Source of the DNA: Pseudomonadota bacterium | Lineage (GTDB): Bacteria; Pseudomonadota; Alphaproteobacteria; Rhizobiales; Beijerinckiaceae | NCBI GenBank assembly: GCA_020161575.1 | Contig: JAIUNR010000003.1 | Span: 62,001-126,000, forward strand | DNA length: 64,000 bases | Reading direction: 5' to 3' | In this document: positions 35,250 through 43,994 of the stretch, in pieces | Layout: each line of letters begins with the position of its first letter | Position numbering within the stretch: position 1 is the first letter of the stretch | Program-made: the position numbers and the translations under genes | The notes under the pieces: model-generated | What the model was told of the DNA's origin: nothing | The model's database searches: none | Seen by the model: only the letters and a program-made list of their open reading frames with translations

Positions 35250-36284
35250 ATGTCTCATCTTTCCGATTTGAATGCCGAGACGCCGGTTTCCGATCCGCGC
35301 CTCACCCGCCTCGCGCGCCTGATCGCGCTGGCGATGACCGCGATCCTCGCCGTGGTTCTCGGGACCATGTTGCTGCTTCAGGAACAGCACCGCGACGCGG
35401 TGACCGCCCGTGACCGCGAGGCGCAGATGCGCCTGACCGCCGGCGCGCTGAGCAGTGCCTTCGATCAGGCCGGCAAATTCGCGCTCTCCCTCGCGGAGGT
35501 CTCGGCACGGCGCCCCGACATCGCCGCCGCCCTGCATGCTGGCGAAAAGGGCAAGCTTCAGGCGCTCTCGCAAGCTTCCTACGATTATCTCGCGCGACAG
35601 GCGGGTGTTCAGATCTATGGCTATCACAGCCGCGATATCCGTTACCTGCTGCGCATGCACCGCCCGGAAACGGCGGGCGATGACATTTCCGGCTTCCGCC
35701 CGATGGTCGTTGCGGCCAACAAGCTCCAGCGCCCGCAATCCGGCCTCGAGATCGGCATTGCCGGCATCGGGATCCGCGGCATCACACTCGTGAACCATGC
35801 CGAGGGCGGCGCGCCCCCCGCCTTTGCCGGGACGATGGAAGTCGGGCTCGATACGCGCCCGATCCTCGATCTGGTCAAGGCCTCTACCAATGCCGATATC
35901 GCGATCCTGATCGCGCCCTCGATGAGCGGTGTCGCCCTCGATCCGAAACTGCCCGTCTTCGGCGATCTCGCGCTGGCCGTCTCGACCGATGACGCGTTGC
36001 TCACCACCTTCCTCAAGGCAGGCCTTCTGAAGACCACGCGCGGGATTGAAATCCGCGAGGCCGTGGTCAGTGGCCACAACCATGTCTTCATCTCGCAGCC
36101 GCTGATCGATTTCTCGGGCAAGCTCGTGGGAACGGCGGTCGCGATCCGGGAAATCTCCCTCTCCGATTCTCGGCGCATCGATACCGAATTGCTCGTGGCC
36201 GCGCTGGTCGGGCTGATCCTCGCCTTCGTGGCCTTCATGGTGCTGACGAAGGTCGCGCTCGCGAAACTGGGGAAAGCGGCATGA
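35250..36284 (+). CDS. Membrane-anchored double-Cache (dCache_3-like) sensor without an output domain
   Basis: A 344-residue protein. TM1 is at about 24-43 (LIALAMTAILAVVLGTMLLL), a large periplasmic domain spans about 45-310, and TM2 lies at about 314-334 with only some ten residues left in the cytoplasm. The periplasmic part reads as a double Cache domain of the dCache_3 type: LARQAGVQIYGYHSRDIRYL, then GDDISGFRPMVVAANKLQ, then SGLEIGIAGIGIRGITLV. These segments are familiar from chemoreceptors and diguanylate cyclases. There is no HAMP, kinase, methyl-accepting or GGDEF domain after TM2. The stop overlaps the start of the ion-channel gene by four bases (ATGA), so the channel is the natural output partner. 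ATG 35250 is preferred; GTG 35208 lies inside a hairpin. Confidence 0.85.
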   Translation: MSHLSDLNAETPVSDPRLTRLARLIALAMTAILAVVLGTMLLLQEQHRDAVTARDREAQMRLTAGALSSAFDQAGKFALSLAEVSARRPDIAAALHAGEKGKLQALSQASYDYLARQAGVQIYGYHSRDIRYLLRMHRPETAGDDISGFRPMVVAANKLQRPQSGLEIGIAGIGIRGITLVNHAEGGAPPAFAGTMEVGLDTRPILDLVKASTNADIAILIAPSMSGVALDPKLPVFGDLALAVSTDDALLTTFLKAGLLKTTRGIEIREAVVSGHNHVFISQPLIDFSGKLVGTAVAIREISLSDSRRIDTELLVAALVGLILAFVAFMVLTKVALAKLGKAA

Positions 36285-37348
36285 GGCGCCTTCTCGCTTT
36301 CGTGCTCCTGCTGCTCGCGCAGGTTTCCGGCCAGGGCATCGGCGCCCATGCCGCGGCGGGCGATACCAGCCTTCCCTCCGGCGCGGAAACGCCGGTGCGC
36401 GTGCGTGTTCAGCTGCGGGTGCTCAATATCCTTGAAATCAAGGAAGTCGCCGGCCAGGCCCGGTTTCACATCGAGGTCGCGCAGAACTGGGGCGATTCAC
36501 GCCTCGCTTTCGATGCCGTCGCGACCGGGACGGGCCGCGTCGACCGGATCGGCGATGACGCGGACGAGTTTCTCAAGACGATCTGGGTGCCAGGCCTCGC
36601 CATCGACAATCAGGTCGGCGACAAGGATTCGCGCATCGTCGCCGTATCCGTCCATGCCACGGGCGAGGTCATGCTGATCGAGCGCTTCGAAAGCGACTTC
36701 CGCTTCCGCATGAACATGGATGCCTTTCCCTTCGACCGGCAATCGCTCTCCCTCCCGCTCTCGCTGCCGCGTTATTCGAAGCAGGAGGCGATCCTCATCG
36801 CCACCGAGGCGGACAGGCAGGTATCCGGCCTCGAGAAGGACCTCGCGGTGGTCGATTGGAAACCCGTGCGGCTGAGCTTCTCCAACGAGGAAAGCATGGG
36901 CTGGAACGCGCGTTCCTATTCGCGCCTCAACGCGGTCGTGGATCTATCCCGCCACTCCGAGCGCTATCTGCTGCGGATTTTCGTGCCGATCCTCGCCGTT
37001 CTGGCGGTCTCGATCTTCATCCTGTGGTCGCCGGGTCTGCGCGAGCAGGACAAGGGCGGCCACATCTTCTCCTCGCTCCTCGCGCTGGCGGCGATCAGCT
37101 TCACCTTCGAGGCGAGCTTTCCCGGCTCGATCTCGCTCAACACGCCGATCGCGCAGATCATCTCGCTTGGCTATCTCTATCTCGTGGCGGTCCTGATGCT
37201 GGAAATGGCGCTCGCGAAACCGATCGCCAATCCATCCTCGCGCCATCACGTCATGGCGCAGGAGCTGCGCCGTCAGATCAAATGGGCGCTGCCCGTCATC
37301 ATGATCATCATTTGTATCGGCGCGGCGTACCGGGCGATACCGGGCTAG
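36281..37348 (+). CDS. Prokaryotic pentameric ligand-gated ion channel (GLIC/ELIC-type, Cys-loop superfamily)
   Basis: A 355-residue channel subunit. A signal peptide (about 1-25) precedes a beta-sandwich extracellular domain (about 30-225) with the superfamily landmarks IWVPGLAIDN and the Pro-loop core FPFDRQ (149-154). No cysteine pair brackets the Pro-loop, as in other bacterial members. Four membrane helices follow: TM1 229-249 (with Pro236), the pore helix TM2 about 259-276 (GGHIFSSLLALAAISFTF), TM3 290-310 and TM4 about 330-349. By eye, TM2 aligns without gaps to GLIC back from the TM2-TM3 proline (Pro281), matching Glu at 19', Ala at 13', a hydrophobic 9' and Ser at 6'. It is translationally coupled to the Cache sensor. 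Its last 41 bases overlap the convergent RpiR gene. Confidence 0.9.
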   Translation: MRRLLAFVLLLLAQVSGQGIGAHAAAGDTSLPSGAETPVRVRVQLRVLNILEIKEVAGQARFHIEVAQNWGDSRLAFDAVATGTGRVDRIGDDADEFLKTIWVPGLAIDNQVGDKDSRIVAVSVHATGEVMLIERFESDFRFRMNMDAFPFDRQSLSLPLSLPRYSKQEAILIATEADRQVSGLEKDLAVVDWKPVRLSFSNEESMGWNARSYSRLNAVVDLSRHSERYLLRIFVPILAVLAVSIFILWSPGLREQDKGGHIFSSLLALAAISFTFEASFPGSISLNTPIAQIISLGYLYLVAVLMLEMALAKPIANPSSRHHVMAQELRRQIKWALPVIMIIICIGAAYRAIPG

Positions 37349-38357
37349 GCGCGCGCGCCGTATCCTCCTCGAACATCTGCCGCCAGCCGGTATGGAGGAT
37401 CGAGGGATCGGCGCCGTCAACCGAATGGTTCTTGAGCACCTCGTGCGTTTCGTTCATGCGGCGCACGAGGCCCGGCCCCTGAAACTGGCCGACAAGGATC
37501 ATCAGGATCTCGATGGCGATGAGCTGGACGACATAGGCATCGGTCCCCACCAGCATGGTGACATCGCCCGGCACGTCCATCGGCAGCAGGATATGGGCGA
37601 GGCGCGCGAGGGTCGTATCGGCCTGCGTCAACGCGATGATCGTCGCGCCGCGCTTGCGGGCAAGTTCGACCGCCCGCAGCAGGGTCGGCATGCGTCCGAC
37701 AAAGGAAATGGCGACCATGACATCGCTTTCCCCCATCGAGCCGGCGGCGATGAGCTGGAAATGCGCATCGGCGAAGGAATTCGCCCTCAACCCGAGGCGA
37801 AACAGCCGGGCGTAAAGATCCTGCGCCAGAAAATGCGAGGTGGCGCCGGTGCCGAGGCAGTCGATGCGGCGGGCGCGGTGGATCGCCTCGGCCGCGCGCG
37901 CAAAGGATTCAGGGGCAATGCGCCGCTGCCAATCGGCCAGCACCGCGCTCATCGACCCCGTGACATTGCGGATGACTTCCGCCGGGCTGTCGCCGGTATG
38001 CACGGCGCGATGGAGGAAGGGCGTGGCGCGCGCCATCGAGCCGGCGATACGCAATTTGAGATCGCGCAGCCCCTCGCAGCCGACCTGCCGCGCGAAACGA
38101 ACAATTGTCGGCGCCGAAACACCGGCGCGCGCGGCAAGATCAAGCACACTCGCGGAGACCGCCCAGGCGGGCTCTTCGAGGAAGATCGTGCCGACGCGCT
38201 GCTGGTTGCCGGACATTTCCGGCAGCATGGCGCGGATCAACGCAAGAATATCGCCCGAAACCTCGATTCCCGGCATCTCCGCGCCGGCGGCGCGTTGCCC
38301 CGCCCCTTCGGGGGGCGATGCGGAAAACCGATCGGTTTTCTGGCGAGCTTTCTTCAT
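37308..38357 (-). CDS. MurR/RpiR-family transcriptional regulator
   Basis: A 349-residue regulator with an N-terminal RpiR helix-turn-helix domain (about 35-110: NQQRVGTIFLEEPAWAVSAS, then VSAPTIVRFARQVGCEGLRDLK) and a C-terminal SIS sugar-isomerase domain (about 150-290: IDCLGTGATSHFLAQDL, ISFVGRMPTLLRAVELARKRG). SIS domains of this family bind phosphorylated sugars. It heads the minus-strand end of the second importer cluster, whose divergent operon contains KDG kinase and KDPG aldolase genes, so KDPG or a sugar-acid phosphate is a plausible effector. ATG 38357 has AGGAGATCCTGGG upstream. The tail of about 30 residues overlaps the channel gene on the other strand. Confidence 0.9.
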   Translation of the reverse strand: MKKARQKTDRFSASPPEGAGQRAAGAEMPGIEVSGDILALIRAMLPEMSGNQQRVGTIFLEEPAWAVSASVLDLAARAGVSAPTIVRFARQVGCEGLRDLKLRIAGSMARATPFLHRAVHTGDSPAEVIRNVTGSMSAVLADWQRRIAPESFARAAEAIHRARRIDCLGTGATSHFLAQDLYARLFRLGLRANSFADAHFQLIAAGSMGESDVMVAISFVGRMPTLLRAVELARKRGATIIALTQADTTLARLAHILLPMDVPGDVTMLVGTDAYVVQLIAIEILMILVGQFQGPGLVRRMNETHEVLKNHSVDGADPSILHTGWRQMFEEDTARAPSPVSPGTPRRYK

Positions 38358-38404
38358 CCCAGGATCTCCTTCACCCCTTGGGCTTGTTCATCCCGGGGGC
38401 TCCG

Positions 38405-39385
38405 TCATCCGAGGCTCTGCGGGGCAAGATCGAAATGGCAGGCGAAACGGTGCGCCCCTTCCCCCCGTAACACCGGGACCTGATCGGCGCAAACCGCCTG
38501 CGCATGCGGGCAGCGGGTGCGGAACACGCAGCCGGAAGGCGGCGAAAGCGGCGATGGTAGCTCGCCGGTCAGCGCGACGGGCACGCGCGTCGCGTCCGGA
38601 TCGGCTTTCGGCGAGGCGGCGATCAAGGCGCGGGTATAGGGATGGCGCGGCGCGGCGACGATATCCGCCGCCGGCCCCTGCTCCATGATCCGCCCGAGAT
38701 ACAGCACCGCGATGCGGTCCGACATCAGCTCGACCACATCGAGATCGTGGCTGATCAGGATCATCGCGAGGCCGAGCCGGTGGCGCAGCTCCTGCATCAG
38801 ATTGAGCACCTGCGCCTGGACGGAGACATCGAGCGCGGAAACCGGCTCATCCGCCACGATCAGCTTGGGTTCCACGGCCAGCGCACGGGCGATCCCGATG
38901 CGCTGACGCTGGCCGCCGGAGAATTCATGCGGATAACGGCCCATCGCCGAGGCCGGCAGACCGACCATTTCCAGAAGATCGCCGATCCGCGCCCGCCGCC
39001 GCGCGCCACGATACAGGCCATGGGCGTCCAGCGCCTCGCCGATGATCGCCTCGACATCAAGGCGCGGGTTCAGGCTGGCGAAGGGATCCTGAAACACCAT
39101 CTGCGCCTTGCGCCGGAAGGGCTTGAGCTTGCGCTCGCTGATCCCGGCGATGCTCTCGCCCTCGAAGACGATGTCGCCGGCGCTGGGCTCGATCAGCCTC
39201 AGCACCAGCCGGCCGATCGTGCTCTTGCCGGAGCCGGATTCGCCCACCAATCCCAGAACCTCGCCGGGATAGACCGCGAGATCGACATCCTGCACGGCCC
39301 GCACCACGCGGTTTCCGGCCCCGAAGGCGCGCGACAGGCCGCGCGTTTCCAGCAAGGGCCGCGCGAAATTTTCCTTGTCGTCCAT
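38405..39385 (-). CDS. Second peptide-type ABC importer ATPase, DppF-like
   Basis: A 326-residue ATPase with Walker [14 protein letters not shown]-loop [12 protein letters not shown], signature [15 protein letters not shown], Walker [13 protein letters not shown] and switch His [14 protein letters not shown]. The oligopeptide/dipeptide C-terminal extension ends with [18 protein letters not shown] 39385 shares one base with the stop of the preceding ATPase gene (TGATG). Last gene of the minus-strand transporter operon; the RpiR gene starts 48 bases downstream. Confidence 0.93.
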   Translation of the reverse strand: MDDKENFARPLLETRGLSRAFGAGNRVVRAVQDVDLAVYPGEVLGLVGESGSGKSTIGRLVLRLIEPSAGDIVFEGESIAGISERKLKPFRRKAQMVFQDPFASLNPRLDVEAIIGEALDAHGLYRGARRRARIGDLLEMVGLPASAMGRYPHEFSGGQRQRIGIARALAVEPKLIVADEPVSALDVSVQAQVLNLMQELRHRLGLAMILISHDLDVVELMSDRIAVLYLGRIMEQGPAADIVAAPRHPYTRALIAASPKADPDATRVPVALTGELPSPLSPPSGCVFRTRCPHAQAVCADQVPVLRGEGAHRFACHFDLAPQSLG

Positions 39386-40380
39386 CAGGCGACCTCCTGC
39401 CAGCGATGACACCGGATCACCCGCCCGTCCTCCGCCTCGAGCGCGGGCGCGACCTCATGGCACCATGCGCGCGCATGCACGCAGCGCGGCGCAAAGCCGC
39501 ACCCCGCCTTGACCGGCGCCACCTGCCCCGGAATGGGATTGAGGATCCGCCGGTTGTTTTCGTCGCGTTTCGCGCGCGCAGGCAGGCAATCAAGCAGCGC
39601 GCGCGTATAGGGATGGCGCGGGGCATGAAAGAGCGGGCGCTTCTCGGCGCTTTCGACCACCTCGCCCGCATAGAAAACGCTGACCCGATTGGCGATCTCG
39701 GCCACCACCCCGAGATTATGCGTGATGAACAGCACGCCCATGCCGGTTTCAAGACGCAGCCGGTCGATCAGCTTGAGCACCTGCGCCTGAATGGTGACGT
39801 CGAGCGCGGTCGTCGGTTCATCGGCGATGAGCAGGGCCGGATTGCAGGACATGGCGAGCGCGATCATCGCGCGCTGGCGCATGCCGCCCGACATGTGATG
39901 CGGATAATCATCGGCCCGCCGTGCGGCATCGGGGATCTCGACCAAAGCCAGCATTTCCACGGCCCGCGCCTTGGCGCGGGCGCGGTCATAGCCGAGATGC
40001 AGCCGGACGGCCTCCGCGATCTGCTCACCGATCGTGAGGACCGGATTGAGGCTCGTCATCGGCTCCTGGAAGATCATGGCGATCTCGGCGCCGCGCAGCC
40101 GGCGCATCTCGCCATCGGAGGCATGCGCGAGATCACTCGTCAGCCCGTCGCGGCGGCGATAGCGGATCGCCCCGCCCGAGATACGGCTCGATGCCTTCGG
40201 CAAAAGACCCATAACCGCAAGCGAGGTCACGGATTTGCCGGAGCCGGACTCGCCGACCACCGCATGGGTTTCGTTCGCGTTCACGCTGAGCGACACCCCG
40301 CGCACCGGGGTGCTCTCTCCGGCTTCGCCACGGAAGGTCACGGAAAGATCCGTGATTTCGAGAAGAGGAGCGCTCTCCAT
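39385..40380 (-). CDS. Second peptide-type ABC importer ATPase, DppD-like
   Basis: A 331-residue ATPase with Walker [16 protein letters not shown]-loop [13 protein letters not shown], signature [15 protein letters not shown], Walker [13 protein letters not shown] and switch His [11 protein letters not shown], where Asn replaces the usual Asp after His. The C-terminal extension keeps the cysteine pair ([15 protein letters not shown]). ATG 40380 shares its first base with the permease stop (TGATG); an in-frame GTG three bases earlier is also possible. Confidence 0.93.
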   Translation of the reverse strand: MESAPLLEITDLSVTFRGEAGESTPVRGVSLSVNANETHAVVGESGSGKSVTSLAVMGLLPKASSRISGGAIRYRRRDGLTSDLAHASDGEMRRLRGAEIAMIFQEPMTSLNPVLTIGEQIAEAVRLHLGYDRARAKARAVEMLALVEIPDAARRADDYPHHMSGGMRQRAMIALAMSCNPALLIADEPTTALDVTIQAQVLKLIDRLRLETGMGVLFITHNLGVVAEIANRVSVFYAGEVVESAEKRPLFHAPRHPYTRALLDCLPARAKRDENNRRILNPIPGQVAPVKAGCGFAPRCVHARAWCHEVAPALEAEDGRVIRCHRWQEVA

Positions 40381-41258
40381 CACAGCGCCTTTCTGAGCTT
40401 GGGGTCGAGCATGTCGCGCAGGCCATCGCCAAGGATCTGGAGCGAAAGAGCCACGAGCACGATCGCGAGACCGGGGAAAAGCACCACCCAGAAAGCACGG
40501 TCGGCATATTGCTGCCCGGAGGCGATCATCGTGCCCCAGGTGGGGATATCCGGCGGCACGCCCGCGCCGAGGAAGGACAGCCCCGCCTCCGCAAGCACCG
40601 CATAGGCGAAGATGAAGGTAGCCTGCACCAGAATGGGCGAGGCGACATTCAGCAGCACGTGCACGAAGAGAATGCGATGCAGGGACACACCAAGCGCGCG
40701 CGCGGCCTCGACGAAGGGCAATTCGCGCACCACCAGCGTCGAGGCGCGCACGACACGGATGACCCGCGGCGTATAGACGATCGCGAGCGCGAGGATGACG
40801 TTGAATGCGCTCGCGCCGAGCACCGCGACAAGGAAAATCGCCAGAAGGATATCCGGCAAGGCCATCAGCGCGTCGACAATCCGCATGATCACCGCGTCAA
40901 GCCGGCGGAAATATCCGGCCAGAAGGCCCAGCAGCCCGCCGATCGAGACCGAGAAGATCACCACCGCCGCGCCGATGCCGAGCGACGCACGCCCGCCCCA
41001 GATGATGCGCGAGAACACATCGCGGCCAAGCTCGTCGGTTCCGAACCAGTTGACCCCGTCGGGCGCCCGCAGGCGGCGTGCCACGCGCATCGCGCCGGGA
41101 TCGAACGGCGTGATCAGCGCTGCGAACAGGGCCGCGACGATGGCGATCAGGAGGATGATGGCCGCCGCCAGAACCAGCTTGCGCCGGAAGAGGCGACGGA
41201 AGAACAAGGCCGCGCCAGTGGCCGGCATGACCGAGGAAAGACTAGCCGCCATGCTCAC
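40380..41258 (-). CDS. Second peptide-type ABC importer permease, DppC-like
   Basis: A 292-residue permease. It has an N-terminal helix (LVLAAAIILLIAIVAALFAALI), the diagnostic WFGTDELGRDVFSRIIWGGRAS, four to five further helices and an EAA loop near VRELPFVEAARALGVSLHRILFVHVLLN. It starts at GTG 41258, overlapping the DppB-like stop by four bases (GTGA); ATG 41252 is an alternative. Forms the channel with the next protein. Confidence 0.93.
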   Translation of the reverse strand: MSMAASLSSVMPATGAALFFRRLFRRKLVLAAAIILLIAIVAALFAALITPFDPGAMRVARRLRAPDGVNWFGTDELGRDVFSRIIWGGRASLGIGAAVVIFSVSIGGLLGLLAGYFRRLDAVIMRIVDALMALPDILLAIFLVAVLGASAFNVILALAIVYTPRVIRVVRASTLVVRELPFVEAARALGVSLHRILFVHVLLNVASPILVQATFIFAYAVLAEAGLSFLGAGVPPDIPTWGTMIASGQQYADRAFWVVLFPGLAIVLVALSLQILGDGLRDMLDPKLRKAL

Positions 41259-42196
41259 ATCCTCACGCGCGGATCGATCAACGTATAGAGGACATCGATC
41301 GCAAGATTGATCAGCACATAGATCGCCGCGACGACGAGCAGCGCGCCCTGGATCACCGGGTAATCGCGCCGGAGCACCGCGGAGACGACGAGATTGCCGA
41401 TTCCGGGCAGGCCGAACACGGTCTCGGTGACGATCGCCCCGCCGATCAGCAGGGCGAGCGTCAGGCCCAGCACGGTGACGATCGGCACCAGCGCGTTGCC
41501 GAAAGCATGGCGCAGGATCACCTTGCGTTCGGGCAGGCCCTTGGCACGCGCGGTGCGCACGAAATCCGCATCGAGAACATCGAGCATCGAGGCGCGGGTA
41601 AAGCGCGTGATCAACGCGGAATTGACGATTCCCAGCACGCTTGCCGGCAGCAGGAGATGGCGCAGCCGCTCAAGAAGCCCCGCATCCGGCGAGCCGTAGC
41701 CCGCAACGGGGAAAAGACCGAGGCGCACCGAGAAGATCTGGATGAAGATGAGCCCCAGCCAGAAGCTTGGAATATTTGCCGCGAGCATCGCAAAACCGCT
41801 GATCGCCTGATCTGCCATGCGTCCGCGCCAGACCGCAGAGGCGATGCCGGCGGGAATGCCGATGCAGGCCGCGATGAGAAGCGAGAAGACGGCGAGGAAG
41901 AAGGTCGGTTCGGCACGCTCGGCAAGCGCCTGCGTCACCGGCCGCTGAAGGAAAATCGAATGGCCGAGATTGCCGCTGAACACTTCCTTGAGCCATAGGC
42001 CGAACTGAACAAGAACAGGCCGGTCCAGCCCGTAGGTTTCACGCAGCTTGGCGATATCCTCCGCGCTGGCCTGATCGCCGAGCATGAGCGCGGCAGGATC
42101 GCCCGGCGCGAGGCGGGTGAGGAAAAAGACCATCGCGCCCACGATGGCGAGCACGATGGCCAGGCCGAAAGCCCGGCGCGCGATTACCTTGAGCAT
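41255..42196 (-). CDS. Second peptide-type ABC importer permease, DppB-like
   Basis: A 313-residue permease beginning MLKVIARRAFGLAIVLAIVGAMVFFLTRLAPGDP, here quoted only as far as needed to show the first helix and the conserved APGDP. The loop LKEVFSGNLGHSIFLQRPV and EAA segment DADFVRTARAKGLPERKVILRHA are typical. Start ATG 42196 has GGAAG upstream; longer in-frame forms would begin at rare codons. A strong hairpin separates it from the solute-binding protein gene. Confidence 0.92.
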   Translation of the reverse strand: MLKVIARRAFGLAIVLAIVGAMVFFLTRLAPGDPAALMLGDQASAEDIAKLRETYGLDRPVLVQFGLWLKEVFSGNLGHSIFLQRPVTQALAERAEPTFFLAVFSLLIAACIGIPAGIASAVWRGRMADQAISGFAMLAANIPSFWLGLIFIQIFSVRLGLFPVAGYGSPDAGLLERLRHLLLPASVLGIVNSALITRFTRASMLDVLDADFVRTARAKGLPERKVILRHAFGNALVPIVTVLGLTLALLIGGAIVTETVFGLPGIGNLVVSAVLRRDYPVIQGALLVVAAIYVLINLAIDVLYTLIDPRVRM

Positions 42197-42257
42197 GTCG
42201 GGCTTCCACGGGTACAAAGGAAGGGCCGGTTGTCGTCGGCCCGAAAGGGAGACCGGA

Positions 42258-42281
42258 CGGGGCCGGAAGCATCCGGCCCCG
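42258..42281 (-). other. Intercistronic stem-loop between binding protein and permease genes
   Basis: CGGGGCCGG-AAGCAT-CCGGCCCCG: a perfect 9-bp, all but pure GC stem directly after the binding-protein stop codon and before the permease genes. It has no T tract. In binding-protein operons such hairpins commonly protect the upstream message, giving excess binding protein over membrane subunits. Confidence 0.6.
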
Positions 42282-42286
42282 CGGGG

Positions 42287-43849
42287 TCATTTCGCGAGAT
42301 CAACGTTCCAGAAGGCAGGCCACGGCATCGGCTGATAACCGCTCATCTTGCCCGAGATCCCCGCCAGCGCGGCGAAGTTGCCGGCACGGATATAGGGCAC
42401 CTCATCATAGACCACCTGCTGAACCTTGGCCCAGAGCGCGCCGCGCTTTACCGGATCGGTTTCGGCATTGAAAGCGGCAAGCACCTCTTTCTTCGCCGGC
42501 GAATCCCAGCCGCCCGGCGCACCGGAGCCGAGCTGCGGTGGCGAGAGCATCGGCTCGGGCAGGAAGGCCGAATGGGTGATGAACACATCCCAGACATTCG
42601 GGTCGGCACGGCGCTGCACGAGCGTTGCCCAGTCGACGACATCGAGCTGGACCGCGAAGCCAGCGGCCTTCAGCTGCTCCGCCATGGCGAGCGCCATGCG
42701 GTGGTGGAAGTCATATTGCTTCGAATTGAGGATGCGGACCGGGCTGCCGTCATACTTGGCTTCGGCCAGGAGCTTCTTGGCGCCCGCCGCATTGCCGCGA
42801 GAATATTTGTCCTTGCCGGCATCCGAATGGAAGGGCGAGCCTTTCGGGAAATGCTCGGGCGCGAGGCTGTAGAAGGACTTTTCGCCAAAGCCCGCCATCA
42901 GGATCTCATCGAGATCAAGCGCCATCTGGAAGGCCTGGCGGATCTTCTGATCGGCCATCATGCCCTTGGCCGTATTGGTCGGGAAATACGGGAAGCCGTA
43001 CGGCATGGTCAGAACCGTCTTGGCGGCCGGGGAATCCTTCACCTTCCGCAGGCTTTCGACCGGCAGCTGATCCGCGAACTGATATTGCCCCGCCGCGACA
43101 CCCTCCACCCGGGTATTCGGGTTCGGAACCGGGATGAAGCGCAATTCGGGGATCTTGGCCTCGCGCTTGCCGGCATAGCCGGAAGCTGCCTCGGCCCGCG
43201 CGGAATAGGTATCGTGCTTGATGAGAACGACGAACTGATCCGGCCGGCGCTCGCGGAATTTGTACGGCCCCGTTCCGACGAACTGGACGAGCGGCGTCGC
43301 GAGGCTTTCCTTCGCCATGATGGCGGCAAAGCCGGAGGGCAACGCGAGATGCGCGAGCAAAGCCGGCTCGACCTTCTTCAGGACGATTTCCACCGTGTTC
43401 GGCCCGGTGGCCTTCAGGCTTTCGAGGGAGGTCGCGATTCCCTTGCCGCGCGGCGTCATCTCCATCCAGCGACGCAGCGAAGCCACCACGTCCTCGGCGT
43501 CGAGATCGCGGCCGGAATGGAGCTTCACACCCTTGCGGATCGCGATGGTGTAGGTCTTGCCATCAGCCGACATCGTCGGCATGGACTCGGCCAGCATCGG
43601 CTGGATCGCCCATTTGGCATCGAAGGTATAGAGCGGCTCGTAGACATGCTGCATGATCGTGCCGACGAGATCCGCCGTCGATGCCATCGGATCGAGGGAT
43701 TGCGGCTCGCCAACCATGGCAAGATCGGCGCTCTGCGCGCCCTGCGCTTTCACCGCGACGGGCGATAGCATGGTCGATGCTCCGAGCGTCAGGGCGAGAA
43801 GCCCAAGGCCGCGACGCGTCGCATTTCCGAAAAGACTGGTTCTTTCCAT
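42287..43849 (-). CDS. Second ABC transporter solute-binding protein, family 5
   Basis: A 520-residue periplasmic binding protein. Signal peptide ATRRGLGLLALTLGASTMLSPVAVKAQ is followed by mature sequence SADLAMVGEPQSLDPMASTAD. Family marks are PMLAESMPTMSADGKTYTIAIRKGVKLHSG, DLDAEDVVASLRRWMEM and KIRQAFQMALDLDEILM. First gene of its operon, feeding the DppBCDF-like importer. ATG 43849 follows AAAAAAGGGAGTGAAGCCG, a good ribosome site, and a strong predicted promoter lies upstream. The substrate is unknown; the divergent catabolic genes suggest an N-acylated amino-sugar acid or related compound. Confidence 0.93.
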   Translation of the reverse strand: MERTSLFGNATRRGLGLLALTLGASTMLSPVAVKAQGAQSADLAMVGEPQSLDPMASTADLVGTIMQHVYEPLYTFDAKWAIQPMLAESMPTMSADGKTYTIAIRKGVKLHSGRDLDAEDVVASLRRWMEMTPRGKGIATSLESLKATGPNTVEIVLKKVEPALLAHLALPSGFAAIMAKESLATPLVQFVGTGPYKFRERRPDQFVVLIKHDTYSARAEAASGYAGKREAKIPELRFIPVPNPNTRVEGVAAGQYQFADQLPVESLRKVKDSPAAKTVLTMPYGFPYFPTNTAKGMMADQKIRQAFQMALDLDEILMAGFGEKSFYSLAPEHFPKGSPFHSDAGKDKYSRGNAAGAKKLLAEAKYDGSPVRILNSKQYDFHHRMALAMAEQLKAAGFAVQLDVVDWATLVQRRADPNVWDVFITHSAFLPEPMLSPPQLGSGAPGGWDSPAKKEVLAAFNAETDPVKRGALWAKVQQVVYDEVPYIRAGNFAALAGISGKMSGYQPMPWPAFWNVDLAK

Positions 43850-43917
43850 CGGCTTCACTCCCTTTTTTGTCGCGCAACGACCGGATTCTCTGGCCTTGCG
43901 TCTTGGTTGTGAATGTA

Positions 43918-43945
43918 ATTTTATTTTTTTTTCGCCCCGCGTCAA
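43918..43945 (-). promoter_or_regulatory. Predicted sigma-70 promoter of the second importer operon
   Basis: On the minus strand TTGACG (43945-43940), 16 bases and TAAAAT (43923-43918). It lies about 70 bases upstream of the binding-protein ATG, in an unusually A+T-rich stretch. Confidence 0.55.
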
Positions 43946-43994
43946 TCCGGTTTTTTGCTCGTTTTTGGGGATAAAACTGCTGATCTATTGCCGA

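Noticed and set aside
43918-43945. Intrinsic terminator suggested by the T-rich run near 43921-43932
   Set aside because: No stem precedes the T run; on the minus strand the region fits a promoter better.
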